A DNA stretch of 41,965 nucleotides from a virus, in the IMG/VR virus record IMGVR_UViG_3300047444_001061, positions 1-41,965 of that record. One strand, written 5' to 3'. Shown in pieces: positions 7,687 to 15,759 of this stretch. A program made the position numbers and the translations under genes. The notes under the pieces were generated by a model. It saw only the letters and a list, made by a program, of their open reading frames with translations. It ran no database searches and was not told the DNA's origin. Position 1 is the stretch's first letter. Each line of letters starts with the position of its first letter.

Positions 7687-7935
7687 ATGGACGGGCCAGA
7701 ACTTTCTTTAGGTTTAAACTATGAAAACGATTCACAACTTTTTGTTTTCAATTTTAAAAAAGATGGGGAACTTGTTTTTGAACTTCGAATGAATGTCGAA
7801 CAATTTGAGCTACTAAGCTGCGACATGATACGATTGATTAAGCATGTAAACTTACAACAGATTAAAGATTATAATGAACGCCAAGCAAACAAACTCGAAA
7901 ATTTCGTGGACCCTGAAAAAGATCAAACTTGCTGA
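7687..7935 (+). CDS. Hypothetical protein overlapping the methyltransferase gene
   Basis: An 82-residue acidic protein (MDGPELSLGLNYENDSQLFVFNF...). It begins one base after the DUF1064 stop. Its last 62 bases overlap the methyltransferase start in another frame. Beta-strand-rich first half, helical second half. No family recognised. The close spacing supports expression with DUF1064. Confidence 0.5.
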   Translation: MDGPELSLGLNYENDSQLFVFNFKKDGELVFELRMNVEQFELLSCDMIRLIKHVNLQQIKDYNERQANKLENFVDPEKDQTC

Positions 7936-9157
7936 TTTAAAAGATTATGGTAAAAATCCACGATCTCTTAACGAAAAGCAAAAGAATGATCTTAAAAAAT
8001 CACTGGACAAGTTCGGGCTGATTGATAAACCAATCGTTAATACCGACAATGTCATTATTGGTGGTCATCAGCGCGTCCATGTTTTACAAGATACATCAGA
8101 AAAAGAAATTGAGTGTTGGTTTCCCGATCGTACACTTAAAGAAAAAGAAGTAGAAGAACTAAACATAAGACTTAACAAAAATACTGGTGAATGGGATTTT
8201 GATATACTAGCTAATGAATGGGAAGTAGATGACCTTTGCTTGTGGGGTTTTAGCAATTCTGAACTTGGAATTGATGATGCATTAGATGCAGATGATGAAG
8301 AAGGAGAAGCAAATGAAACTCTTGAGCCAGGCAAAGACGAAGATGCAAAAGTCAAGCTTGGCGATATCATTGAACTCAACTCTCATAGAATAGTATGCGG
8401 AGATAGCACATTAAAACAGAATACCGATCTTTGTATGAATGGAAATAAACCTATTTTGATGGTTACAGATCCACCTTATGGCGTAGAATATGACCCAAGT
8501 TGGAGAAAAAATATACATGAAAAGAAAGGTGTAGCTGCGAGAGCTGTTGGTAAAGTACAAAATGATGATAAAATTGACTGGACTGCTGCTTGGTCTTTAT
8601 TCCCTGGATCAACTTGCTATGTATGGCATGCGGGAAAATATTGCAGTGAAGTACAAAAAAGCTTAGAAAATTGTTCTTTTGAAATGGTTTCTCAAATTGT
8701 ATGGATCAAACAGCATTTTGCATTATCAAGAGGCGATTATCATTGGCAACATGAACCTTGTTGGTATGCTGTCAAACGAGGAGAAAATCACAATTGGCAA
8801 GGTGCACGTGATCAAAGTACAACGTGGCAGATCAATAATCTTAATGCTTTTGGTGGATCTAGCGAAGAAGGTGAAGAAAGAACAGCTCATAGTACTCAAA
8901 AACCTCTTGAATGCATGTCTAGACCAATGAGGAATAATTCCAAAGATGGAGATAGTGTTTATGATCCTTTTCTGGGTTCTGGCACTACTCTTTTATCCGC
9001 TGAAAAATTAAACAGAATCTGTTATGGACTTGAACTTAGCCCGGCTTATTGTGATATAATTATCCAAAGATGGGTAACACATATGATAAAAAACAATTTA
9101 GAATTTTCTGTTAAAATTAACGGAGAAGAAGTTGAGTTTGACAATGAAACAGATTAG
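7874..9157 (+). CDS. ParB-like domain / DNA methyltransferase fusion
   Basis: A 427-residue two-domain protein. Residues about 15-75 are a ParB/sulfiredoxin-type domain (KLADLKDYGKNPRSLNEKQKNDL...DNVIIGGHQRV). Residues about 160-400 are an amino-methyltransferase with catalytic DPPY at 199-202 (motif IV), HSTQKP at 339-344 and FLGSGTT at about 366-372 (motif I). The order IV then I indicates the beta class (N6-adenine or N4-cytosine). An acidic linker (residues 133-157) joins them. No restriction enzyme gene is adjacent, so it is likely an orphan phage methylase protecting phage DNA. Confidence 0.88.
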   Translation: MNAKQTNSKISWTLKKIKLADLKDYGKNPRSLNEKQKNDLKKSLDKFGLIDKPIVNTDNVIIGGHQRVHVLQDTSEKEIECWFPDRTLKEKEVEELNIRLNKNTGEWDFDILANEWEVDDLCLWGFSNSELGIDDALDADDEEGEANETLEPGKDEDAKVKLGDIIELNSHRIVCGDSTLKQNTDLCMNGNKPILMVTDPPYGVEYDPSWRKNIHEKKGVAARAVGKVQNDDKIDWTAAWSLFPGSTCYVWHAGKYCSEVQKSLENCSFEMVSQIVWIKQHFALSRGDYHWQHEPCWYAVKRGENHNWQGARDQSTTWQINNLNAFGGSSEEGEERTAHSTQKPLECMSRPMRNNSKDGDSVYDPFLGSGTTLLSAEKLNRICYGLELSPAYCDIIIQRWVTHMIKNNLEFSVKINGEEVEFDNETD

Positions 9158-9359
9158 AAGGTTTAATTTGTTAAAACCGGAATATTTCGACGGTATCTTA
9201 ACAAATATAAATATTGCATCAGGTATTATGCTACTAGATGGAAAAATTGTTTTGCAATGGGCAAAGCGTCCGAGATCAATTATAATTTTCGATGGTCTAG
9301 AACATATGCGCATTGAATGCATGGAAGGATCATCAATAATTTTAGATTGGTTAGATTAA
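9144..9359 (+). CDS. Small hypothetical protein
   Basis: A 71-residue protein (MKQIRRFNLLKPEYFDG...) starting inside the last codons of the methyltransferase and ending directly before the TerS ATG. A TTG at 9132 could add four residues. Mixed alpha/beta composition without motifs. Not recognised. Confidence 0.45.
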   Translation: MKQIRRFNLLKPEYFDGILTNINIASGIMLLDGKIVLQWAKRPRSIIIFDGLEHMRIECMEGSSIILDWLD

Positions 9360-9758
9360 ATGCCTAGACCAAAACCGGCAAAGCCTAGAAAAGCTTGTAG
9401 ACCTCAAAAAATTATAGACTGGGAAATGGTTGACAGAATGCTTATCGCAGGTTGTTACGGCTCATCCATTGCTGAAAAAATGTCAATGCACCCTGACACT
9501 TTATATATTAGATGTGAGCTAGAAAAGGGAATGGGTTTCACGGCTTATGCTCAAAAAAAACTTGAAGTTGGCAACGACATACTTAGACAAGTTCAATTCA
9601 GTAAAGCTTGTAAGGGAGATAATCCTATGTTAATTTGGCTAGGTAAGAATAGAATGGGTCAAACAGATAAGATTGAACAAAAAGTAAAAGCAGACGTTGA
9701 AGTCAGTCAAAAATCAGTTTTAGAATTGCCAGATGACGGAATGCAAAAAAATGACTAG
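9360..9758 (+). CDS. Terminase small subunit
   Basis: A 132-residue protein. It begins with a basic Pro-rich tail (MPRPKPAKPRKACRPQK). Next is a helix-turn-helix (MVDRMLIAGCYGSSIAEKMSMHPDTLYIRCE), then the small-terminase signature QFSKACKGDNPMLIWLGKNRMGQTD. It recognises packaging sites on phage DNA and delivers them to TerL as an oligomer. It lies about 0.5 kb upstream of the large-subunit gene, with two small genes between, the usual order. Confidence 0.82.
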   Translation: MPRPKPAKPRKACRPQKIIDWEMVDRMLIAGCYGSSIAEKMSMHPDTLYIRCELEKGMGFTAYAQKKLEVGNDILRQVQFSKACKGDNPMLIWLGKNRMGQTDKIEQKVKADVEVSQKSVLELPDDGMQKND

Positions 9759-9942
9759 ATGGGCAGTGCGTTATGAAAAATGCCGATATTGCAGTGCTAC
9801 AGAAATTCCGCATAAAGCTCGCGGTCTTTGCATAAAGTGCTACAAATTTATTACACGATCATTAAACAGAAAAATACGCTCTCAAATGCATGATGACTTT
9901 AGAAAAATATTTGATCAACATATAAAAGGGAACTATGAATAA
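9751..9942 (+). CDS. Small zinc-finger protein
   Basis: A 63-residue basic protein with two Cys pairs (CRYCSATEIPHKARGLCIKC), the pattern of a CxxC...CxxC zinc ribbon. It overlaps the TerS stop by 8 bases from the ATG at 9751; an in-frame ATG at 9733 is also possible. It may bind nucleic acid; its place between TerS and TerL suggests a packaging or HNH-like accessory, but no HNH residues are seen. Confidence 0.55.
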   Translation: MTRWAVRYEKCRYCSATEIPHKARGLCIKCYKFITRSLNRKIRSQMHDDFRKIFDQHIKGNYE

Positions 9943-10123
9943 CTTTACTTTAATTGGAAACTCGCTGGTGAACTTATCAAAAGTAAATTGTATAAGTATT
10001 TTACAAAATAAACTGGTTATTGGCTTGGAAGATGGAGAGTTAGAAGTTATTTTTGCAAATAATGAAGAATGTGATAATAAATTTGTAGATATATGTTCTA
10101 GATTACTTTTAAAGAAAGAATAG
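9935..10123 (+). CDS. Small hypothetical protein
   Basis: A 62-residue protein (MNNFTLIGNSLVNLSKVNCISIL...) overlapping the zinc-finger gene by 8 bases, with a GGGAAC-like Shine-Dalgarno. Beta strands followed by a Lys-rich helix. Not recognised. It is the last gene before the ~165-bp gap upstream of terL. Confidence 0.45.
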   Translation: MNNFTLIGNSLVNLSKVNCISILQNKLVIGLEDGELEVIFANNEECDNKFVDICSRLLLKKE

Positions 10124-10149
10124 CCCAACGACTGATAATATAGCTTATG

Positions 10150-10177
10150 TTGTAAATCTCTAGAGAGAGAATAATAT
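10150..10177 (+). promoter_or_regulatory. Possible promoter upstream of terL
   Basis: TTGTAA at 10150-10155 and TAATAT at 10172-10177 are separated by 16 bases. The spacer includes the palindrome TCTCTAGAGA. The gap 10124-10289 otherwise contains only a weak 46-codon frame. By-eye call, no -10 extension. Confidence 0.3.
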
Positions 10178-10218
10178 TTTAACCTAAACTTGTTCGCCTT
10201 AGAAAATAATTTAAAAAG

Positions 10219-10359
10219 ATGACAAAAAGCAGACCAAGTAAAAAAAGCAAACGATCAAAACCTAAAAATTTACGTCCACTTAGGGAACTATGGCAAAAAA
10301 ATACACCGCTCAAGCAGGCCCACAAACTCAATTCTTCCGAAATAGGGCAGATATTTTGA
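10219..10359 (+). CDS. Small basic ORF upstream of and overlapping terL
   Basis: A 46-codon frame starting MTKSRPSKKSKRSKPKNLRPL, extremely Lys/Arg-rich at first, overlapping the terL start in another frame. No good Shine-Dalgarno is seen. It lies in the same phase as terL downstream of the 40-base insertion, but a stop at 10357 prevents a simple read-through. It may be a leader peptide or chance. Confidence 0.25.
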   Translation: MTKSRPSKKSKRSKPKNLRPLRELWQKNTPLKQAHKLNSSEIGQIF

Positions 10360-11679
10360 TTTATGGGGGGTCGGCCGGAGGCGGTTCAAGTCCCCTAGGT
10401 TAAGGTACTTAGGGGACTAATAGATAAAACTTACGCACTTCTTCTTAAAGCATTATGGCATCATGACTGCCCGGGATTCACCGGAGTAATCTTTCGAAAA
10501 ACATCTAAGCAAGCTAAAAACGCCGGGGGCATTTGGGATGCATCTTTAGAGATATATCAAGATTTCGGTGGAGAAGCAAAGCATACTACCTTGGAATGGG
10601 AGTTTAAATCCGGCGCAAAGATTATGTTTGGTCATCTAGATCATGAATCAGATAAGTATGATTGGCAAGGAGCTGGCATTTGCTTTATTGGGTTTGATGA
10701 GTTGACTCATTTTTCTTGGGGTCAATTCATGTACTTACTTTCTAGAAACCGTTCCACATGTGGCGTAAGGCCACATATTAGGGCTACTTGTAATCCTGAC
10801 CCTGATTCTTGGGTGCGCAAATATATTGATTGGTGGATTGATCCGCAAACCGGTTTAGCTATTCCTGATAGAAGCGGAAAGATCCGTTGGAATATTTGCA
10901 AAGAAGACGAGGTGATTTGGGCAGATTCGAAAGAGGAACTTGAAGAAAATTATCCTGGCTGTTTCCCTAAGTCTGTTTCTTTTATCGCTTCTACTATATA
11001 CGATAACAAAATACTACTTGAAAAAGATCCTGGCTATTTAGCCAATTTGCACGCTCTTCCAAAATATGAACGCGAACAGTTACTTCACGGAAATTGGAAT
11101 ATCAGACCAACAGCAGGAATGTTTTTCAGACGTGACTTTTTCGAAGTTATCGATGTTCTACCGAAAAATCTAACATTTGTAAGATATTGGGATAGAGCAG
11201 CTACACAAAAAAATGAAACTAACGACCCAGACTATACTGTAGGGGTTAAATTGGCAAAAGATCGTGACGGCGTTTTTTATGTGTGTGACGTTGTCAGAAT
11301 GCAAGAAAGTCCACTGAAAGTACAAAATGCAATCAAAAACTGCGCATCTTCCGATAGCAATTATACTCGAATTGGACTAGAACAAGATCCAGGCCAGGCC
11401 GGAGTTAGTGAAGTTGATCTTTTGATTAGAAACCTTTCCGGATACAATGTAAGGGCATATAAAGTAACAAAAGATAAAGTTACACGTGCTAGTCCTGTTA
11501 GTGCCCAAGCAGAGGCCGGTAACATAAAAATCTTAAAAGGTCATTGGAATGAGCATTTTTTCCGTGAACTAGAGAATTTCCCCGAAAGTGCGCATGATGA
11601 CATAGTTGATGCTTTTAGCGGTGCTTTTTTGATGCATACTGAGAGCTCTTACGATATCATGCAGTTAACAAAAATTTAG
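10290..11679 (+). pseudogene. Terminase large subunit, interrupted in Walker A by 40 bases
   Basis: The ATPase-nuclease that pumps DNA into the capsid. From the ATG at 10290, MAKKYTAQAGPQTQFF... runs to GGSAGGG (codons to 10385). The frame then hits TAA at 10401. At 10426 the missing part resumes in another phase as KTYALLLKALW. Deleting 10386-10425 (40 bases) gives one 449-residue terminase with Walker A GGSAGGGKT, Walker B ICFIGFDE (DE at about 123-124), and nuclease Asp residues in RYWDRAA and HDDIVDAF. Every other motif is intact and the rest shows no decay. So either the segment is bypassed or removed, or the gene is newly broken. Confidence 0.85.
10386..10425 (+). other. 40-base hairpin insertion inside the terL Walker A codons
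   Basis: The segment lies exactly between the last Gly codon (GGT, 10383-10385) and the Lys codon (AAA, 10426) of the P-loop. Bases 10389-10400 pair with 10407-10418 as a 12-bp stem (one G-T wobble) around the hexaloop TAAGGT. In-frame stops lie in the loop and the 3' arm. No target-site duplication is visible. The resemblance is to bypassed segments such as that of T4 gene 60 and to small palindromic insertions. Confidence 0.7.
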
Positions 11680-11686
11680 GTATAAA

Positions 11687-13192
11687 ATGAAAATTTTCGA
11701 CATGTTTAAATCGAAAAAACAGTCTCCTACATATGTTCAAACGCAAAAAAGCACGATTGATAAAATCAGCGCAGTACATGGCGATAATCAGGTGCGCGGT
11801 GACGGATGGATGAATGTTTTGACCGGACTTGGCATAGGTGGACGAGATAAAAAACAGGGCGGATTTTTTCGCATATCTAAAATTTTCGATCGAGCCGAAC
11901 TCGATCAATTATACCGCTCAGATGGTCTTATGAGACTCATTGTAGATATTTTTGCTCATGAAATGGTACGCCAAGGATGGGTAGTAGAAGGTGATCAAGA
12001 GGGCAAGATTATTGGTAAGCTAGAAGAGCTACGAGTAAACGAAGCGATGATTAATTTAATTAAATGGGCTAGATTATTCGGTGGATCTATTTGTATAATG
12101 GGTGTAGCAGATGGGTTACCACTTGATCAACCTGTTGATGAAGCGGGCTTACGTGATATTCAGTGGCTACGAGTTTTCGACAGATATCAAGCTTACAGCC
12201 GCGACGGTACTTTTGAAAGTGATTTAAACTCTCCAAACTATGGGTTTCCAAATGTATATACTGTTAATGACAACCGAACAGGCGCAGTATTCTACGTGCA
12301 TTATTCGCGAGTATTGCGGATGGACTGGAATATACTTCCTCCCCGATGGCAGAATTTCAACCAAGGCTGGGGAGATCCTCTGGCCCAATCCATCTACGAG
12401 GAACTTAGGAACTACTCTACAGCCTTTTCTAACACCGCTACCATCTTTGAGGATTTTGTCAACTCAGTGCTCTATATACCCCGACTTTCTGAAATTATAG
12501 CATCACAATGCGGTGATCAAACTGTGCTTAAACGTTTGAATATCATGGCTTTAACTAAATCTAATACTAACACAATTATTTGTGACGAAAACGAAAAGTA
12601 CGAAAAAATGACAACCAACGTTTCAGGCATATCTGAATTGCTTGATCGCTTCATGACTGCGTTGAGCGCCGTTGCTAGAGTACCTGTTTCTTTGCTTTTT
12701 GGTCGTAGCGCTGCTGGACTAAATGCAACAGGTGATAATGATGTGAGGAATTTCTACGATGCGGTTAAACAAGAGCAAGAAAGTAAGCTTAGACAGTGTC
12801 TTGAGAAGCTTATTCGATATATAATGATAAGCAAGGATGGCCCTTTCAATGGTGTAGAGCCCGAAGATTGGAGCTTGCAGTTTGTCCCTCTTTGGCAAAA
12901 CACCGAAGAACAAGACGCGATTGTGCGAAAAATAGTAGCCGAAACAGATTCAATGTATATCGATAGAGGTGTTCTAGATGCATCTGAAGTGGCAATTTCT
13001 AGATTCAGCGGTAACAAATGGTCGATGAATACTGAGATTGATTTAAGTTCGCGTGAACGCGAATCTCAAAATCCAGAAGAACTACATCAGTTAGAAAAAG
13101 AAAAACAAGAAGTCTATAAAGAGCAACCAAGTGAGGGACCAGATTATATTGGTACTGGATTGCCTGGCAGAGCAACGAGGATCAACTATTGA
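11687..13192 (+). CDS. Portal protein (DUF1073 family)
   Basis: A 501-residue protein of the DUF1073 portal family. Visible marks are FDRAELDQLYRSDGLMRLIVDIFAHEMVRQGW near residues 65-95, WARLFGGS..IMGV at about 126-140, and the C-terminal FMTALSAVARVPVSLLFGRSAAGLNATGDND at about 322-352. Portals form the dodecameric ring at the packaging vertex, bind terminase and later the neck. It starts 7 bases after the terL stop. The C-terminal ~60 residues are Glu/Gln-rich and probably flexible. Confidence 0.88.
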   Translation: MKIFDMFKSKKQSPTYVQTQKSTIDKISAVHGDNQVRGDGWMNVLTGLGIGGRDKKQGGFFRISKIFDRAELDQLYRSDGLMRLIVDIFAHEMVRQGWVVEGDQEGKIIGKLEELRVNEAMINLIKWARLFGGSICIMGVADGLPLDQPVDEAGLRDIQWLRVFDRYQAYSRDGTFESDLNSPNYGFPNVYTVNDNRTGAVFYVHYSRVLRMDWNILPPRWQNFNQGWGDPLAQSIYEELRNYSTAFSNTATIFEDFVNSVLYIPRLSEIIASQCGDQTVLKRLNIMALTKSNTNTIICDENEKYEKMTTNVSGISELLDRFMTALSAVARVPVSLLFGRSAAGLNATGDNDVRNFYDAVKQEQESKLRQCLEKLIRYIMISKDGPFNGVEPEDWSLQFVPLWQNTEEQDAIVRKIVAETDSMYIDRGVLDASEVAISRFSGNKWSMNTEIDLSSRERESQNPEELHQLEKEKQEVYKEQPSEGPDYIGTGLPGRATRINY

Positions 13193-14034
13193 AAATCTCA
13201 GCTTTTTTTCTAGAAAAAGTAAGAATGCGACAATCGCAAAAGAAAAAGCGCTCTGTAGTCCCCGCAAAATGGCTTTTTCCGAATTCACAAGAAAGAGAAT
13301 ACCAGCGAGATTTAAAATCTCTCACAACTGAATTGCGAAGAAAAATAAAAGAGGTTTTGCTTCCTGAAATTCCGGGAATGATTCGAGAAGTTCAGGGGCA
13401 TATTTCTATAGATCGCTCCGATGATTTCATCGGAAGATTAAAAGGGTTAATTCTTTTTATCGAATCGTCAATGCTTCCAAAGGTCGAAAGCACGATAAGA
13501 GAGGCCGAACAAGTCGGAAGAGAGATAAACTACTTCAACAAGCGACAATTCGACAAACTCAATGAGCAAGTGTTTGGGATTGATCTTTTTGTTAATGAAC
13601 CTTTTTTGTCTGATCAACTGAAAATTTTCTCTGCTGAAAATAGTCAACTCATTAAATCATTGCCCACACAAGAACTAGAGCGGGTTTCTGGAATTATAGA
13701 AAGAGGCTTGCAACAAGGTGAATCTTATAGTACAGTAGCAAAAGAGATACAAAAAAGCTTCGGCATCACAGATAGACGATCAAAACTCATTGCTAGAGAC
13801 CAAACGCAAAAACTAAATAACAGTCTCACAAAGCTACGTCAACAGGAAATAGGAGTTGAAGAGTATATTTGGGAAACATCTGGAGATGAAAGAGTTAGAC
13901 CATCTCATAAAGCAAACAACGGCAAAAAGTTTCGTTGGGATAAACCACCAGCAAAAACCGGACATCCAGGCCATGATGTCAATTGTAGATGTATTGCAAG
14001 GCCAGTTTTAGATAAAATCTTAGATTTAGGTTAG
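13189..14034 (+). CDS. Head morphogenesis protein (SPP1 gp7 / Mu F-like)
   Basis: A 281-residue protein. The C-terminal ~90 residues carry the gp7/MuF domain signature: RSKLIARDQTQKLNNSLTKLRQ, then YIWETSGDERVRPSHKANNGKKF, then GHPGHDVNCRCIARPVL. The N-terminal part is helical. It acts as a minor head protein near the portal, sometimes ejected with DNA. The start is a TTG at 13189 overlapping the portal stop (TTGA), with AGGA 8 bases upstream; the ATG at 13222 is an alternative. Confidence 0.85.
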   Translation: MKISAFFLEKVRMRQSQKKKRSVVPAKWLFPNSQEREYQRDLKSLTTELRRKIKEVLLPEIPGMIREVQGHISIDRSDDFIGRLKGLILFIESSMLPKVESTIREAEQVGREINYFNKRQFDKLNEQVFGIDLFVNEPFLSDQLKIFSAENSQLIKSLPTQELERVSGIIERGLQQGESYSTVAKEIQKSFGITDRRSKLIARDQTQKLNNSLTKLRQQEIGVEEYIWETSGDERVRPSHKANNGKKFRWDKPPAKTGHPGHDVNCRCIARPVLDKILDLG

Positions 14035-14036
14035 AC

Positions 14037-14321
14037 ATGAAAGAACCAGAAAAAGGCAAAGGCGAACTGAGTAAAATTCGCGAAAAACCAGGTGAAAGCA
14101 GTGCTTTTTCTTATAAAACGAAAGGGCCTTTTGCAGGTCCCGATAAAACCTTTCCAATTAACACAGAAAAACGCGCGAGAAATGCTTTATCAAGAGCACA
14201 CTTTGCAAAAAATCCCGAATCAGTTAAAAGTAAAGTTTATAGCGAATATCCCGGATTAAAAAAACGTCATGAAGAAAGAGCAGAAAATGATCAACGATAC
14301 AAAGCTTACAAATCTAAATAA
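14037..14321 (+). CDS. Small phage protein (FAGPDKTFPI motif)
   Basis: A 94-residue basic protein. The motif FAGPDKTFPINTEKRARNALSRAHFAKNPESV is shared by a widespread family of small phage/prophage proteins (DUF6582-like) found near head genes. The rest is Lys/Glu-rich. Its gene overlaps the prohead-protease start. Biochemical role unknown. Confidence 0.6.
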   Translation: MKEPEKGKGELSKIREKPGESSAFSYKTKGPFAGPDKTFPINTEKRARNALSRAHFAKNPESVKSKVYSEYPGLKKRHEERAENDQRYKAYKSK

Positions 14322-15756
14322 CGTCAATCGTTTTGATCGTGGAGTTTTGCCGTATGAAATTGAAGTCACGGATGAAGGATATATTAAGGGTAGGTGTATT
14401 GTTACTCGGTGCGGGGTTTTTCTGTACAAAAATGTTGACGGAACTATCCGAAAAGAGCTCAGAAGTCCAGAAGAAGTAACAGACCCCGAAAGTCTTAAAA
14501 CAATTAAAATGATACCTGTAGTAGATGGCCATCCGCCAGAAAAATTGGTTAATGCCGAAAATGTAAAACGATTATCTGTCGGATATACAGGGGAAGACAT
14601 TGAAGATGATTACCCATATGTGATATCAAATTTAGTTATCACTGACAAAGCTACTGTGGAAAAAATAAAAGACAAAAAAAAGAATCAACTATCTTTAGGA
14701 TATACTGTGGACCTGATTCCTGAATCTGGCTCGTATAACGGTGAGCCTTATGATTTTGTGCAAAAAAATATCCGCTACAATCACCTCGCTTTAGTCGATG
14801 AAGCAAGGGCAGGACCAGAGGCGAGAATTGCGCTTGATGGTGAAGATGCAATTGAAATCTTAAAAGAGGGCCCAAAAATGGCTGTTAAAAAACAAAGAAA
14901 GCTTAAATTTGACGACACACACGAGTATATGGTCGATGATGACGTCGGTAAAAAAGTTGAATCTATGATGCAAGAAAAAATGCAGCTTGAGAAAAGATGC
15001 GAAGATTTAAAAAATGAAATTGATCGCGCTCACGCTGAACGTGATAGTATGAGAGACAAAGATCATCATAACCCGAACGCAGTTCATGAAGGCAGAGAAG
15101 AAGATCGTGAGTATGAAGAATTAGAAGAAGAAATGGATGATCGCGAAGGGATGAAAATGCCTTCTCATATGCTTACAGAGTCAGAAAGAGAAAAGGGCGG
15201 TCGGGATTCTCACATGAAAATGCGAGAGCATCCAGAAGAAGACGAGATCGGTGAAAACGGAAAAGAGATGATCGATCCTTACGATTCATACGGCATGCAA
15301 TCGCATGTCAGAGATTACGAAAAACCATCACACATGAGGGACCACGTTGTGAGCGAACCAAAAAATAAACACTATCCGCACGATTTGCCACACGTTGCAA
15401 AAGTGGATCAAGCCGAATTTAATCGCAGAGTCAAGCAGCGAGTACGTTTGCAAAAGCTCTCAGAGAGATATTTAGATAAAGAGACTCTATCACGTTTTGA
15501 TAGTCTTTCCGATCTAGACATCAAAAAGAAAATCATTCTTGGCATTCAAAAAAATGCGCAACTTGATGGACGAAGTGCAGCTTATATCAATGCTCGGTTT
15601 GATTCTGTAATGGAAGATCTACCACGTGAAAAAGTAATTGCTACACCATCTAGAATGGATGAAAACTCAATTAAAGATCAAGCAGATGCAAAAGAAGCGC
15701 GACTTGCAATGATCCAGAGACAAAAAGAAGCTTACAAACCAAAAGCAAGGGTATAA
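14287..15756 (+). CDS. Prohead protease (DUF2213) fused to scaffold-like region
   Basis: A 489-residue protein. Residues 1-190 match DUF2213 (YEIEVTDEGYIKGRCIVTRCGVFLY, then PVVDGHPP, then QLSLGYTVDLI, then HLALVDEARAGPEARIAL), a capsid maturation protease family with Ser in the LSLGYT strand and His in HLALV. Residues about 195-400 are extremely charged coiled coil rich in Glu, His and Met, the look of a scaffold, and the end is a basic helix. The ATG at 14287 is preferred; 14269 would add six residues. An internal start at 14878 could give separate scaffold. Confidence 0.82.
   Translation: MINDTKLTNLNNVNRFDRGVLPYEIEVTDEGYIKGRCIVTRCGVFLYKNVDGTIRKELRSPEEVTDPESLKTIKMIPVVDGHPPEKLVNAENVKRLSVGYTGEDIEDDYPYVISNLVITDKATVEKIKDKKKNQLSLGYTVDLIPESGSYNGEPYDFVQKNIRYNHLALVDEARAGPEARIALDGEDAIEILKEGPKMAVKKQRKLKFDDTHEYMVDDDVGKKVESMMQEKMQLEKRCEDLKNEIDRAHAERDSMRDKDHHNPNAVHEGREEDREYEELEEEMDDREGMKMPSHMLTESEREKGGRDSHMKMREHPEEDEIGENGKEMIDPYDSYGMQSHVRDYEKPSHMRDHVVSEPKNKHYPHDLPHVAKVDQAEFNRRVKQRVRLQKLSERYLDKETLSRFDSLSDLDIKKKIILGIQKNAQLDGRSAAYINARFDSVMEDLPREKVIATPSRMDENSIKDQADAKEARLAMIQRQKEAYKPKARV
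14866..14880 (+). promoter_or_regulatory. Internal ribosome-binding site and ATG for a scaffold product
   Basis: GAGGG at 14866-14870 lies 7 bases before an in-frame ATG at 14878, just where the protease domain ends and the coiled-coil part begins (MAVKKQRKLKF). This is the arrangement of lambda C/Nu3, in which scaffold is made separately from an internal start. Sequence-supported, not proven. Confidence 0.45.
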
Positions 15757-15759
15757 AAA

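Noticed and set aside
8068-8379. Leftward 103-codon Ser-rich frame opposite the methyltransferase
   Set aside because: It is the antisense of an acidic linker in a well-supported gene.
10376-10400. tRNA-like T-loop (GGTTCAAGTCC) at the terL interruption, suggesting an attachment site or tRNA fragment
   Set aside because: The match is only about 11 bases, half of it lies in normal terL codons, the T-stem would have a mismatch and no acceptor or anticodon arm follows.
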